Shown: positions 34,364 to 46,174, counted from the first letter of the stretch. The stretch is 64,000 nt of DNA from Sepiola atlantica (GCA_963556195.1 OY744528.1:63053646-63117645); one strand, 5' to 3'. Notes: generated from the sequence alone by a model not told the origin. Program-made: numbers and translations.

Positions 34364-34408
<45 letters not shown>
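34364..34408. repeat. (TAA)n tail
   Basis: About 15 TAA units, apparently the 3' tail of the LINE. Confidence 0.95.
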
Positions 34409-35560
34409 GTAACAGTTGTGGAGGTGGTAGAAGTAATCGTAAGGGTGTTACATTTACACGTTCTCGACCCCCTTCGTGGAATTGGGGAATCGTAGAATTA
34501 GGAGAACTCTCGTTGTTGATTCAAAGAGGCCGATTTGTCGTTTACCACTAATCGCATTCTCTGTCGCTGTCGTCGCCACTGTTCGTACTGCCTTTTTCTG
34601 TGCTTCGTTTCTCCGTGTGTCAATTGCAGGGAACTATTAGCACTGCTCTGCGCTAACCTTTTTTCTTCCCTCTTTTCTTTCTTGTCGTCTCGCCGCCATT
34701 GTCGCCTCGTGCAGCTATTGTGTGATACTACTCGCCTGCAACCATTTTTAGCGACTGCTATGGTTGTCTTGTCATAATTCCTTTCGGACTGTTGTCTTAG
34801 CTCTGAAATAAATTTCTTAACAGTACAACAAAGTTTTTTTCTGTTTCAAAGAGCCGCTTTTATTTGACTATTTTAATCAGCCGACTTGAACGAGTTCGTT
34901 GGGATAGAGAGAGAGGTTACGCTAACTAAATTCAGTAGTTAATATTCTTACGTTAGTTAGTAATCACTTAATTACTTGCAGAGGAAGGAATATGAAAGAT
35001 TATACTAGATTTCACTAAGCCTCTTATATTTTTCCGTCATTCGGAATCTTTCTCGTAACCGCTACATGATGTGTTGTTAACTCTTCGCTCCCAAGTCAGT
35101 AACTGATTCAGTCTCGATTTAATTCTCCCACGGTAGGGACTCTGACGCCATCAAACCTCGTGATCGCACAGGTGCAATGTGAACCCCTGACCTTCTCTTG
35201 ACAAGGTCAATCAACGTCCCCGCGTTCGTGGGAAAACACATCGAACTGAACCTGCACGGGATGACTTCGCTACAAATCGCGTAAGTCAAACCCGTCTCGA
35301 ATAGATGCGCCCAACTCTCACAGGGCATTATCTAACAAGGGTAGGCTGCATGACATAATAATAAATAATTAACATCAATAATAATGGACAACACAGTTAT
35401 ATAGAACCCACACTTATTCAACATTCTAAATAATATATTTAAAATATTGTTTTTTATATTTTCTAATATATATTTAGATACTTCTAAAAAATAGTACAGT
35501 TATATAATAACTATTATGAAGTAATATTTTCCGGATAACTACCGCTGTAAAGTTAGTCTG
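34409..35560. other. GC-richer stretch, possible LTR relic
   Basis: Unlike its surroundings, it is pyrimidine-rich and has TGTTACATTTACACG at 34448, AATAAA at 34807 and a short inverted TGTTA/TAACA pair near 34448 and 34820. No target duplication, primer-binding site or coding sequence could be confirmed. The minus frame 35328-35119 is not recognised. Confidence 0.25.
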
Positions 35561-36329
35561 ATATCAGTTTATAGTGAAGAGCCATATACCCCAAAACGAG
35601 GGCATTCTGGACAGGTGTACATTTTGTCGTAACTAAACCAATTGGTTTTACCTGGTAGGGGAACCTGAAGCGACCAAACATGAACCAATTCTCGCTCCCG
35701 AGGGAGGAGGTAATACTTGCTTCTTAGGACTGAACAGACCATACTTAACCCTAATCCAAAAGCGAAGCTGAATAGCGACACAAATGTATTTTTGTTTTCA
35801 TACTAAGAGATCATCACTTACTAAGGCCATAAAGAACTCGAGGACAAGAGTTAGTGAGATTTTCAGGTAAATGATGAAACACTACTATGAAAGGATTGAG
35901 AACTATGATAATTTCACAAAACGACTCGAGGTACAATTGTTCACATTCAATTTGAAAACAATGATGTTGTAGTCTGTAGGGACACATTCCCACCGTAACG
36001 TGTTTCACAGATGCATAGTTTTGGAAAAAAACACTGTTAATTGAGATTTCGTTTAAATTTCAGGTACACTGAAAAAGAAAGGAAAGTTGAAAAACGAGGT
36101 ATTGTTGAGAAGGTTTTATAAAGGGGATCAAAAGATTGAACGTCAATCGAGCACCTGCAATAGAAATACTGATAGAGTAGAGAAAAACTAGCCGAGTTGC
36201 TTCTGTGAAAAAGGTCGGACTACGAAGTCTATTTTGATATCGGTCAAGGAAAGAAAGTGCTCTGGGCAGAAAGTCTCCAGATATGACAACAGTACTTCAT
36301 CTTGGACCGAATCTGATTCTTATATATCG
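35561..36329. other. Unannotated
   Basis: No gene, RNA or repeat family recognised. Confidence 0.4.
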
Positions 36330-37425
36330 TATGGTCAAATAAATCTCGTCGACTTAGCCGACAATATACTCAGCGTTGCCCAGACATACATTGAAACAAA
36401 TATGTTTCATTATATTAGTGAGGGTGAGAAGGAACAGAACAAGCACTTCGGTATTGATAAATATAAACAGGTATGTGTCTCATTGTAGTTTTGAAATTGG
36501 AAAAGAAAAGGAAAGAAACTTGGCGTTCCACGGGAATACATAAAACAATATATAGGTTTCATTATATTAGAAGAAGAAAGGAGACGAGAAATTCGGTGTT
36601 GCCCGGGAATAAATATACACACGTATCTATTTTATTAGTGTTGAGGAATTTGTGGGGAAGAAAATATACTCGACGTTGCCCATGAATACATTAAAACAAT
36701 AAAGGTTACATTGCATTTTTGTGGTGGAGAAGAAAGGGGACAACAACTCAGCGTTTCACGGAAATAAATATAAACATATATTTTCTTCATTAGAGTGTTT
36801 GGCTAGGAAATATAAAATACTCTGTGTCATCCGATAATACATTAAAACAAATATAGGTTCCATTGTATTATTAAGTGGAAGAGAGAAGATAGGAACTTTG
36901 TTGTACCCGAAAATAAATATAAATAGGTATCTGTTTCATTATAGTATCTAGCTTGAGTGGAAAGAAAATAATCTTGTCGTTTCCCCGGAATACATTAAAA
37001 CAAATATAAATATAAAGTGGTATGTTTTTCATTATAGTGTTTGACGGGGGAAGATAAATAACGCTGCATTGACGATAAATACATAAAATATATAAGTTTC
37101 AGTATATTATATCGGGGAAGTGGGAGTAGACAAATAAATCAGTGGTGCTCGGGCATAAACATAAACAAGGATTTGTTTCATTATAGTGTTGAGCTAAGAG
37201 GAGGTAACAAAAAAACTATACATAAAAACAAATATAAGTTTCACTAAATTATTTAGAGAAAAATGAAGATTTATAAACACAGCGTTACTCGGGAATAAAC
37301 AGTAACTCGTATTAGTTTCGTTACAACATTAAGCGGGGAGGAGGGATGCAAGATGTACGGAGTCGTTCGGGAATACGTTAGATAGATATGAGTTTCATTA
37401 TAGTATTCAAGGGAGAAAGAGAAGA
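36330..37425. repeat. Diverged tandem repeat, alternating A/B ~75-bp units
   Basis: About 14 units, each with a core like CTCGGCGTTGCCCGGGAATA. Type A continues ACATTAAAACAAATATAGG then TTTCATTATATTA; type B continues AATATAAACAGGTATCTG then TTTCATTATAGTGTT. Cores lie near 36370 (A), 36441 (B), 36518 (A), 36586 (B), 36668 (A), 36746 (B), 36819 (A), 36894 (B), 36972 (A/B hybrid), 37058 (A), 37133 (B), 37217 (A), 37279 (B) and 37356 (A). The true period is therefore a ~150-bp dimer. Confidence 0.85.
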
Positions 37426-38339
37426 CCAAAAACTCAAAATACAAGAAACTTGGTGAAATACGGGTATAATAACTTTAAAACTAAGAGCCCATTTTTATTA
37501 TGATGTTTTATACATTCAAACAAAAAAAAGGAATGCACATGGTGGAGGGAAAACGAAGATGAGAAGGGAGCGCTAAAAAAGGGAGAGTGATAACTATATA
37601 CGATAGAGATAGGGACTGAGCAGGGTAAAGAGAGATAGAGAGGTTTTAAAAGAAAGATCTTACACCCACTTTATAACCTGTTCTATTTTGGGGTTTATGG
37701 CCCGGGAAATTCCATGTAGCACTGTTAGTCACAGGTAAGAGTAAAAATAAAATACATCGTTACCAATCATTACTTTGCAGACATATCATTATATTTCATA
37801 GTTTCTATTATTTTCTCCAATAAGTTATTTCCTCATTAAAAATTGTTTTTTTCGTAATGATACAGTACATTCAGGGTTATTTCCCTTGAATGATATTCAA
37901 ATCATATTCCCTCAATTATTACCTGCCAATGTAAGAATACACTTTTCAATGGTGTAGTACTAAAAGAGTTACAAATGCGCAGTGCGAGACTCGGAATCGA
38001 GGCTTGTCTCTTTCTGGTGTGAGCTTCGAACTGGGTGGATATATCAAATTTTGCTTTACGTTTTAACATAGTTTTCATGACTCTGACACGTTAACGATCA
38101 GATGTAACATTTCAGGGTGGTAATTATCGTTCACAGATAGATATTCTACTATAGTCTTTTTATCCTCTTAGCATGGCACATTTTCTATTGGTCTCAACAT
38201 TCGGATCGAGAATAATTCTCAGACAATACAAAGTTAGTCGAATGTAATTTACACATCCCATCCATCCTCTATAATGTGTTTACCTTGGTAATTTATGTTT
38301 ATTTTAAGTTTTCATGTATATTTTTGATTATGCCTCTCT
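37426..38339. other. Unannotated
   Basis: No gene recognised; purine-rich near 37530-37650. Confidence 0.4.
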
Positions 38340-39330
38340 TACATTGTCTTTGAAAAACATTTCACAAGATTATTCATCACAGGAAACTTCATTTACCTCT
38401 GAAATGATGCGATCTTTAAGCTCATTAAGATTGTTAGGCCGAAATTAATTGAATAGGTGAGCCTTCAGCATGCTCCCAAAATAGAAGTCCAGTTGGCTGA
38501 GATCGGATGACCCTGGTGGGCACGGTGTTCCGTATCCTCGGACAATCACATGATGTCCTTGAAATTCTGAAGCCAGAAAATGTCGAACCAACAAGGAATA
38601 GTTGGGAGAAACTCCGTAGTATTGAAAGACAAGAGTTCTCATTTTACGCTTTCTTTGTAACTGAAGGGTGAGATGATCGCGAAGGAGGGCGGTATAATTC
38701 ACTCGATCAATTGTTGAGTCGAAGAAGAATGGTTGCAATCGATATTCAGCACTAAATGCCATCCACACATACAACTTTTAGATAAAACCGCTTTTGGATT
38801 TTCAAAGCTCCGAATTACACAGTTGTGGTGGTTAACCAAGCCGTCAAACGACAAATGAACCTAATCTGACCACATCACATCTTTTAAAACCTACTGATTT
38901 TCCATTACCCAATTTGTGAAAGCAAGTCGTTGTTGTTTGTCTGCATCATCAATAGATTGGACTAGGCTGATACCGTAAGGCCTCATACCTTGGTGATGAA
39001 GAATCCGTGTAACACTGCGTTGGGAATGCATCTGAGTTCAGCTACACCTCTTAAACTTGCATGCTCAAGTGGATTAGTTGACTGTAAGCTTGTAACTTCC
39101 TCTACAACAAAACCCACACAATTTTCTTCCAGTGACGGCCTGCCGATTGATGGTAAATCATGTAGTGTTTTTGTGCTCTCGAATTTTTTTATCAATCGTG
39201 GCAGAGTAGCTAAAGTAAATGGATTATTTCGCGTGGCTTTTATCTTTTTTGTATGCTCTCATTGTTGCAGCAAAATGTTGATTATTCTTATGATATCATT
39301 TTACTGGCTTCAGTCTAGTTTCCAAATCAA
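38340..39330 (-). pseudogene. Tc1/mariner-like transposase relic
   Basis: Minus strand. The helix-turn-helix part reads LIKKFESTKTLHDLPSIGRP near 39195 and ASLRGVAELRCIPNAVLHGF. The first catalytic block is VMWSD-stop-VHLSFDGLV near 38870 (usual SDExHF), followed by NHHNCVIRSFENP. From 38774 it reads VWMAFSAEYRLQPFFFDSTI, then NYTALLRDHL, QYYGVSPNYSLLVRHFLA (usual QQDGAxPHY, second Asp changed to Tyr), and SSDLSQLDFYFGSML (usual SPDLSPLDFFLWG), with a tail NLNELKDRIISEVNEV near 38390. Lost catalytic residues and stops make it dead. No terminal inverted repeats were found. Confidence 0.85.
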
Positions 39331-39482
39331 CTGGCGTGATTTAAAAAATTACATGTGAAGTATAAAAACATTAATTATATAAACGCGATGCATATATCTA
39401 TAACATATATTAAAGTACGTTAACTAATACATGACTGGCGGAATAATTTTGAACAATATAAATGTGCGTGCATTTTGACTCA

Positions 39483-39485
<3 letters not shown>

Positions 39486-39561
<76 letters not shown>

Positions 39562-39580
39562 AGGAGAGAGATAGATAGAT
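39486..39580. repeat. (TA)n(GA)n(GATA)n microsatellite
   Basis: TA, then GA, then GATA units in a row. Confidence 0.97.
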
Positions 39581-39786
39581 AGAAGGATGAAAAGGAATTA
39601 GAAAAGCGATGGAGGCAGATCTTTTTGCAATTCAGTTGCTCAATGCAAGGTATATTCCGCAAAAAAGTAATTTATTTAATTAAATCATCCTTCTATCTAT
39701 ATATCTATCTGTTCTATCCGGTATATTGAGCTGTATACTTTCCACAATAGGTTTTACCTTTCCTAAAAGTTCGCTTTAAGTTCTCT

Positions 39787-39791
<5 letters not shown>

Positions 39792-39874
<83 letters not shown>
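39792..39874. repeat. (TA)n microsatellite
   Basis: Pure TA array. Confidence 0.98.
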
Positions 39875-39877
<3 letters not shown>

Positions 39878-40161
39878 TTTATCTAAAACTAAGTAATGTT
39901 CTCCTGTCATTATTAGAATACGGACTAATTGATTTAGTCTGGTAATTATACGTGCATGTAAGTAAAAGGGTGAGATATACATCCGAGGCAAATACGGTCG
40001 ACCCGTAAATTGTGGTTGATAAACGATTTATGTCTAATGAGACGTGTCTGCCTCCAGGAACTCATGGATTACCACACATCGAATCTAATATCGCATGTAC
40101 AATAGTAACAGATTTCTTAATAAACATACAAACATCAACACGCACATACACGAACACAGAC

Positions 40162-40180
40162 ATATATATATATATATATA
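40162..40180. repeat. (TA)n microsatellite
   Basis: Short TA array running into CTAG at the start of the dispersed repeat copy 4. Confidence 0.9.
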
Positions 40181-40735
40181 CTAGAAGAAAACCCGTCTTA
40201 GGACGGATGACATCAGTTTCTTGAACATAATTATTTAGCACTAGTTTTCTGCTCTTTATGAAGATTAAAATCAAGATATAATGCTACTAAACCCTATGTC
40301 TAGAAAACCTATTCCAATTTTAGTCTAAATCCATGACAAGATTTTGAATCAGGAAAATGTCTAAAATGTAACGTTTTAGCTTCATATAATGTAAATCTGA
40401 AATGTTTGCACTTTTAAGTGGGAGTTTGGGCTCATATTATGCCCCTAAAATACTTCACAATACGTCAAAGGCACTGATATTTGAAGAATATTAATGAATT
40501 GTTGTCTAATACCTTTCATGAAAATTTCACAAAAATCGGAGGTTCATGCATTTTCACGAAAGGGCTTTAACCACCTTTTTGCCCCCTTTGCATGAACCTA
40601 AATTAAACTAAATATGCCCCATATTTGGACTCCTTTAATTTAGCAACTATGTTCTAAAATTGTTAATGATCAGTTAATTTGTTCCAACAGTGAATCTTGT
40701 ACATATATAAACATATACACATGATTAACCTTGTT
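40178..40735 (+). repeat. Dispersed repeat family, copy 4
   Basis: Same family as 8467-9127 (plus) and as 10441-10605 and 11565-11725 (minus). It begins CTAGAAGAAAACCCGTCTTA; the first 40 bp include the hairpin CCGTC-TTAG-GACGG. The 3' part has CCCCCTTTGC and AAATTAAACTAAATATG. Confidence 0.75.
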
Positions 40736-40869
40736 TATAAATAGAGACATTTCCGGTAAAGTTTGTTCATAGGTGTTCGGTAACCAATCCTTGTAATCCT
40801 TCCTCTAGCACAGTAAACACTATACACTTATTTAACAAATCTTATTTTATCATCTAAATTAATTACAAC

Positions 40870-42015
40870 AAAACATAAGAAGAAACATGAGAATAAACAG
40901 AAGAAACAGAGGGAAAAAGTAAGAAGATACACAAGAAGAAGAAGAAACATAAGAAGAAACATTAGAAAAACATTAACAAACATACGCAGAACAATAGAAG
41001 AAGAAGCAGAAAAATAGAAGAAACATAAGAGGAAGAAGAAACATAAGAGGAAGAAGAAACATAGGAAGAAGCATAAGAGGAAGAAGAAACATAAGAAGAA
41101 GCATAAGAGGAAGAAGAAACATAAGAAGAAACATAAGAAGAAACATTAACAAACATAAGCAGAACGATAGAGGAAGAAACATAAGAGGGAGAAGACACAC
41201 TATAGGAAGAAACATAAGAAGGAACATAAGAAAAAAGAAAAAAATACAAGAAGAAACATTTACAAACATTAGCAGAACAATAGAAGAAAGATCATAAGAA
41301 AGGGAAGACACATAAGAGGAAGAAACATAAGAAGGAACATAATAAAAAATAAAATAAACATAAGACGAAACATGAGAAGAAACAGAAGAAACAGAGGAAA
41401 ATAGTAAGAAGAAACATAAAAGGAAGAAGAAACATAAGAATCAACATAAGAAGAAACATTAACAACCATAAGCAGAAAAATAGAAGAAGAAACATAAGAG
41501 GAAGAAACATGGGAAGGAACATAATAATAAAGAAAAAAACATAAGAAACATGAGAATAAACAGAAGAAACAGAGGAAAAAATAAGAAGAAACAAAAGAGG
41601 AAGAAAAAACATAAGAAGAAACATAAGAAAAAACATAACCAAACATAAGCAGACAAATAGAAGAAGCAGAAAAATAGAAGAAACATAAGAGGAAGAAACA
41701 TAAGAAGGAACATAATAAAACAGAAAATAACATAAGAAGAAACATGAGAATAAACAGAAGAAACAGAGGAAAAAAGTAAGAAGAAACACAAGAGGAAGAA
41801 GAAACATAAGAAGAAACATAAGAAAAAACATTAACAAACATACGCAGAACAATAGAAGAAGAAGCAGAAAAATAGAAGAAACATAAGAGGAAGAAGAAAC
41901 ATAAGAGGAAGAAGAAACATAAGAAGAAGCATAAGAGGAAGAAGAAACATGAGAAGAAGCATAAGAGGAAGAAGAAACATAAGAAGAAGCATAAGAGGAA
42001 GAAGAAACATGATCA
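40870..42015 (+). repeat. Polypurine minisatellite with higher-order structure
   Basis: 1.1 kb built from variants of AAGAAACATAAGAGGAAG. A longer marker, AACATTAACAAACATAAGCAG with variants, recurs near 40967, 41141, 41253, 41453, 41633 and 41827, giving a higher-order period of roughly 110-200 bp. The plus strand is almost all purine. The long hydrophobic minus frames (up to 248 codons of Ser/Val/Phe/Leu) are artefacts of the repeat. Confidence 0.92.
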
Positions 42016-42407
42016 AAAGTAATAGTAGAGAAGAGCAAAAGTGTTGGGAGGAAGTAAAAGTAAAGACAATAATTATGCTCGACTGCAAAGATGATAAAAC
42101 AGCAAACCTTTCGAGTTCGTCAAAGTTTGCGTGTCTCAGGCAATTGGTATGTTTACGAACAAAAGATTTTTTTATGAAGTGACATTTAAATTCTAGACCC
42201 ACAGTTGACAATGGAAGGTGGATTAAAAGAGCGAGAGCGGTGAGAGGAAGAATAACGAAACGTTTTTTTCTCTTGACGATCGCTGGCAGATAATTCAAGC
42301 GTGACAGTTACCAGGAAACACATCGTTCTCCTCTATGGAAGCCAACGGGAATGTAGAAAAGTAAACAAGATACGAACACGTATAATCATTCACCGCTCTC
42401 TATTACA

Positions 42408-42452
42408 CACCCCCCCCCCACACACACACACACATACACACACACACACCTA
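42408..42452. repeat. Poly-C and (CA)n microsatellite
   Basis: Nine C residues then interrupted CA units. Confidence 0.95.
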
Positions 42453-42783
42453 CGTATATGCATTAGCATACACACATATCTGAATACATTAATATAAACA
42501 CACGCACACATACACCTATTCATAACATATACAGTTATCTTGTGAGGTTTTAAAAGTTGAACCAAATTTATTTAAGCTGACATATCAAACTTTGATTCTG
42601 ACTAGCCAATTTTTAATTGTTCTTGTTGTACCATTATTAACCCTTCAATAACGTACTTCGTACACAACTTATTTAAAACCAATTATGCAGCCCCGCCTAG
42701 TAAATATTAATATGTAAATATTTTTCTATTCTGACCGAAGAATCAAAATCAGCAAAGAGGATTATTCATATTATAATTAAAGA

Positions 42784-42990
42784 ATGTAAAACAGTTGTCT
42801 TTCTTACTACTAAAGTGTTATTTCTTTTTATGTATAAATTAACAAAAATGTAAAAACAGTAGTCTTTCTTACTACTAAAGTTTTATTTCTTTTTATGTAT
42901 GAATTAAAAAAAATGTAAAAACAGTTGTCTTTCTTGCTACTAAAGTTTTATTTCTTTTTATGTATAAATTAAAAAAAATGTAAAAACAAC
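42784..42990. repeat. 65-bp tandem repeat, three copies plus partial
   Basis: Units start at 42784, 42848, 42913 and 42978 and share ATGTAAAAACAGTTGTCTTT, ACTACTAAAG and TATTTCTTTTTATGTAT. Confidence 0.95.
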
Positions 42991-43373
42991 TAAAAATTAA
43001 AAACTAACATGACTTCAATGCATATCGAGCAACGCCGTGTAGGTACATCTATTACTATTTAAAGTGTTGCGGTCTATTTCGTTTGCTTCGATTGTTTCTA
43101 CGCAAATCATTATGGTTTGTTTGGTTGGCAGAAACAGTACTAACATTTTACATTTCGTTAAATTCTGTCTGTTTTAACACCTGAATCTCCACCATTACCT
43201 CAGAAATTACCGGAACCACGGACGGAGTTGAATCGAGTAACACATGTGTCAGGGCTCTACATATGTGGAACACACATTAATTTCTTGATTTTAACAAAAA
43301 ACATCATTAGAAAACTTAACAAAATTAAAAATATATAATTAAAAATATTAATTCTATTATTTTTAATAATGTT

Positions 43374-43375
<2 letters not shown>

Positions 43376-43427
<52 letters not shown>
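43376..43427. repeat. (TA)n microsatellite
   Basis: TA array. Confidence 0.97.
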
Positions 43428-43429
<2 letters not shown>

Positions 43430-43781
43430 TATGAAATGCCCTGAATTACAATATGTGTACAACACACAAGCGAAAAATAACAAATTTAAATACAGAGAAA
43501 GAATTATCAAGGAACGAGTGATTTTACAGATTTCGTTCGGATCAGCGAACGTCTGCAGAAAAGTGAATATTTTAGAATTTATTGAATAACGGCTAAACAT
43601 AGGATAAAATAAGAACGCACGTCATTGGCACATGTTTAACTGTTTAAAAAAGAAAGAATAATAAAACGCGTGCGGAGAAACCTTAAAATAGAAAAAAAAC
43701 AGAGGGGAAAGAAAAAAAGCAGAGGAAGGAATAGAAATGGAAAAAATATGGATGAAGTGTAGTAAAAGTGAAAAAGTTACA

Positions 43782-44118
43782 TTAACCCGGATCGCAGTGG
43801 CGCAATTTATTGCATTGTTTCAGTGCGGTTGTTGACAGATGTTTGTTGAAGGAATAAGATCTAAGTCTGAGGTTTATGTTAGATGGTGATGAAAGAAGAA
43901 TTATAGCGCTGTCAATACACTTGCGACGTGGGAGAGAGTATTTGATCTTGAGGAGGGTTTTATATGTAAAGTCAAGATTGTGGGTAAAAGTGTTTCTGTG
44001 TATGACTAGTGCATCAGTGGGATTATTGTGTTTGAGGTCCTGTTTTGTTCGGAGATGCGGGAATTTATATTTCTGTCCGTTTCACCAATATAAAACATCG
44101 AACATGCCGACTATGGAA
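43782..44118 (-). pseudogene. GIY-YIG domain relic of a PLE-type retroelement
   Basis: The minus strand near 44100 reads MFYIGETDRNINSRIS in pieces separated by frameshifts. After a shift, one frame runs to the stop at 43782: EHLRTKQDLKHNNPTDALVI, then HRNTFTHNLDFTYKTLLKIK and SLPRRKCIDSAIILL, followed by NINLRLRSYSFNKHLS. The YIGET block, R/H nuclease residues, the HNLDF strand and the R...E/D-S-A-I-I helix with the NIN turn are typical of GIY-YIG retroelement C-termini. The lineage differs from 44869-45430. Confidence 0.65.
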
Positions 44119-44334
44119 TAGATGTTCTTAGCATATAGTTGTGGACGGGCTCTGGTTTTGAGTTAATTCTTAATTGTTTTAGAGGTTGATATTGCTATAT
44201 ATATATCAGGTTTGAATTGTTTTTGTAAGGAAATAGATATGATATTATTGGGGAGAACTATGTAAGATTTATTTTTTAAAAGTGCTCAATACAAATTAGA
44301 GCTTGTATAAATTAAATTAAATAAATATTAAAAA

Positions 44335-44395
44335 CAGTTTATGCGGATAAACAACATTTCGACATTTGCACGTCTTGTTTAGAACTCTGAAGTGA
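44335..44395 (-). ncRNA. Very degenerate hammerhead-like PLE terminus
   Basis: Minus strand reads CTAAACA, then a GAC/GTC stem, then GAAATGTTG. Nearby AAAAGTGCTCAATA at 44279 is shared with the PLE terminus at 63258. The CUGANGA core is lost. Confidence 0.3.
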
Positions 44396-44431
44396 TTAAA
44401 AAAGCTCAAATTATCCAAAAGAAACTAGACA

Positions 44432-44436
44432 AATAT

Positions 44437-44491
<55 letters not shown>

Positions 44492-44501
44492 TGTATGTAT
44501 G

Positions 44502-44536
<35 letters not shown>

Positions 44537-44553
44537 GTTTGTATGTATGTATG

Positions 44554-44606
<53 letters not shown>
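44432..44606. repeat. Compound (TA)n with TGTA/TTTG interruptions
   Basis: Three TA arrays separated by ATGTTTGTATGTATGTA copies, itself an internal duplication. Confidence 0.95.
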
Positions 44607-44609
<3 letters not shown>

Positions 44610-44739
44610 AATAAATTTTTCGTGGTACAAAATTTAATAACGGCGAGGAATACGGACGTTTGGGACATTTTGGAAGGGTAGAATGAGATTAAACAAATAT
44701 AAAAACGAGAGAAAACGATTTAAAAGAAATTAATTAATG

Positions 44740-44774
44740 TACTGAACCGGTTTTCGTCCACACTCATCAGAGTA
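44740..44774 (-). ncRNA. Hammerhead ribozyme in PLE 3' region
   Basis: Minus strand: TACT (44774-44771), CTGATGA (44770-44764), GTGTGGAC forming a short 2-bp stem II, GAA (44755-44753), palindromic stem III AACCGGTT, cleavage base C at 44744, AGTA (44743-44740) closing stem I with four pairs. The core is complete. The loopless stem III would need a dimer. It lies about 95 bp downstream, same sense, of the GIY-YIG domain at 45430-44869. Confidence 0.7.
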
Positions 44775-44868
44775 AAACGTGGAAGTGATTAAATACGACT
44801 AAAACCTAAAAAAATATTGTAATGAAAACTAGTGACAAGTTTAGGAGAAAAAAAAGGGGGGAGGAGAG

Positions 44869-45430
44869 TCACAAGTTGATCACATTAAGTCCTAAAAGCC
44901 ACTCCTTTTGTTTACAAAGGGAGGGTTTGATTGACTTGATATATATGGCTTCCAGGACTTTGAGGTGGAATAGAGAATGCGATCTACTTATGACAGAAAA
45001 CCAGTCACTAGTGTACGTCGACGCACATTCGGCGCTATTTATAAGATGGTCAGCAATAGCAGACCCGGATGTATTGACTAAATTATTTAAATTATTTAGT
45101 CGGCCCTGGCGTATGGCAGGGGGGATGTGTTGTTTGATTCTGGATTCAAACCGTTGCACTGTACTTCCCACGTATACGGCATCGCACCGACATTTAAATT
45201 GATAAATAATATTACTGATATGCTGGGGTGGGAGAACATCCTTATAAATAGATTTGAGCAACGATCGAGCAGAAAAAACAATTCTAGGATTAGATGCCTG
45301 GTAACACCGACGCACAGCTACAGAAATTTGATTAGCAAATTTTATGCTAATATTACCCAACCAAGGTAATCTGAGGTACGCCGGGCATTTTGAGGACCAA
45401 AAAGTTTAGGCTTGTAAAAGTGAGCGATCT
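44869..45430 (-). pseudogene. Penelope-like GIY-YIG endonuclease, ORF 3' end (5'-truncated)
   Basis: The minus frame begins within CPAYLRLPWLGNISIKFANQ and continues VAVRRCYQASNPRIVFSARS, SNIIYQFKCRCDAVYVGSTV, QRFESRIKQHIPPAI, GSAIADHLINSAECA, WFSVISRSHSLFHLKVLEAI and YIKSIKPSLCKQKEWLLGLN, ending at a stop near 44869. This is the linker plus GIY-YIG of a Penelope-like element (IYxxxCxCxxxYVGxT, R-x3-H, LEA.YI...KPxLC+QKE). The 187-codon frame has no stop. The reverse transcriptase is absent; a (TA)7 run borders the truncated 5' end. The downstream hammerhead fits canonical PLE architecture. Confidence 0.9.
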
Positions 45431-45449
45431 CATATATATATATATTATC

Positions 45450-46083
45450 GTTTTTATTATTACTTAGCCGTCGAAAAAATATGAAATAGTTGCGTCCCGT
45501 AACATATGTTTTCTAGTAGTAATAATGTTTTTTTTATTGTCACCGGTTTCTTTTGAAATTGTAGACATCTGGATCCGGTATATGTTATTTTCCTCCCAAC
45601 ATTGAAATGAATTTGATTCCCCTCAGTGTCCCACGAAACGGACATCCAATGACCTTTTCCTACCGTGTAACTTTCCTGGCGATTCTGTTTCTATCAAACA
45701 ACTGTTATACAGCTCCGGTGATTGATTGGAGTGGAACCATTCAATAACTCAATGGCTACTCAAACTCGGCAGCAGAAATGCCGAAAACATCAAACAAATA
45801 AGCAGAAAGTAAAACATCCAGAAAAGGCGAAGTTGTTTGCTTCGTGCGTGTACACGTTGTGGATTTAAGCGTGGCGGCAAGATGAGTGATGTAGGGATTT
45901 TTGATTAACCACAAACGAAAAGTTAAGGCGAGAACTGATCAGTTACCAAGCGATATTATTCAAAAGCAAAATATTGTAGAGATGAATTGAAATGTTTCAA
46001 TCGAATAGTTACACTTACGCAACCTTACGAAATTCTTACAACCCATGTTTCTTTCTATAATGCTATCTATACGTCCCAATATG

Positions 46084-46086
<3 letters not shown>
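45450..46086. other. Unannotated
   Basis: No gene recognised. A short plus peptide starting MATQTRQQKCRKHQTNKQKV (45753) ends after about 38 codons. Confidence 0.4.

Positions 46087-46087
<1 letters not shown>

Positions 46088-46173
<86 letters not shown>
46088..46173. repeat. (TA)n microsatellite
   Basis: TA array with one TGTA interruption. Confidence 0.97.

Positions 46174-46174
<1 letters not shown>

Larger units (their letters stand above)
30385..34408 (+). mobile_element. R4/Dong-clade non-LTR retrotransposon, nearly full length
   Basis: A GC-richer block in AT-rich surroundings: a ~430-bp leader (with hairpin ACTCAGG/CCTGAGT near 30535-30556), one long ORF (30823-33943, broken three times), a ~415-bp 3' UTR, and a (TAA)n tail. 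Members of this clade carry a single ORF with RT and a C-terminal restriction-like endonuclease; Dong of silkworm sits in TAA repeats, and here the tail is (TAA)n with a large (AAT)n array 1.1 kb upstream. The 5' boundary is uncertain. Confidence 0.85.

Noticed and set aside
34448..34829. TGTTA...TAACA segment as a solo LTR
   Set aside because: No target-site duplication, no second copy and no adjacent primer-binding site could be shown; kept only as a low-confidence region.
38108..39455. GGTGGTAATTAT and GGCGGAATAATT as TIRs of the 38-kb mariner relic
   Set aside because: Both read in the same direction, so they cannot be inverted terminal repeats.
41292..42298. Minus-strand frames of up to 248 codons resembling membrane proteins
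   Set aside because: Low-complexity translation of the polypurine minisatellite in all three frames.
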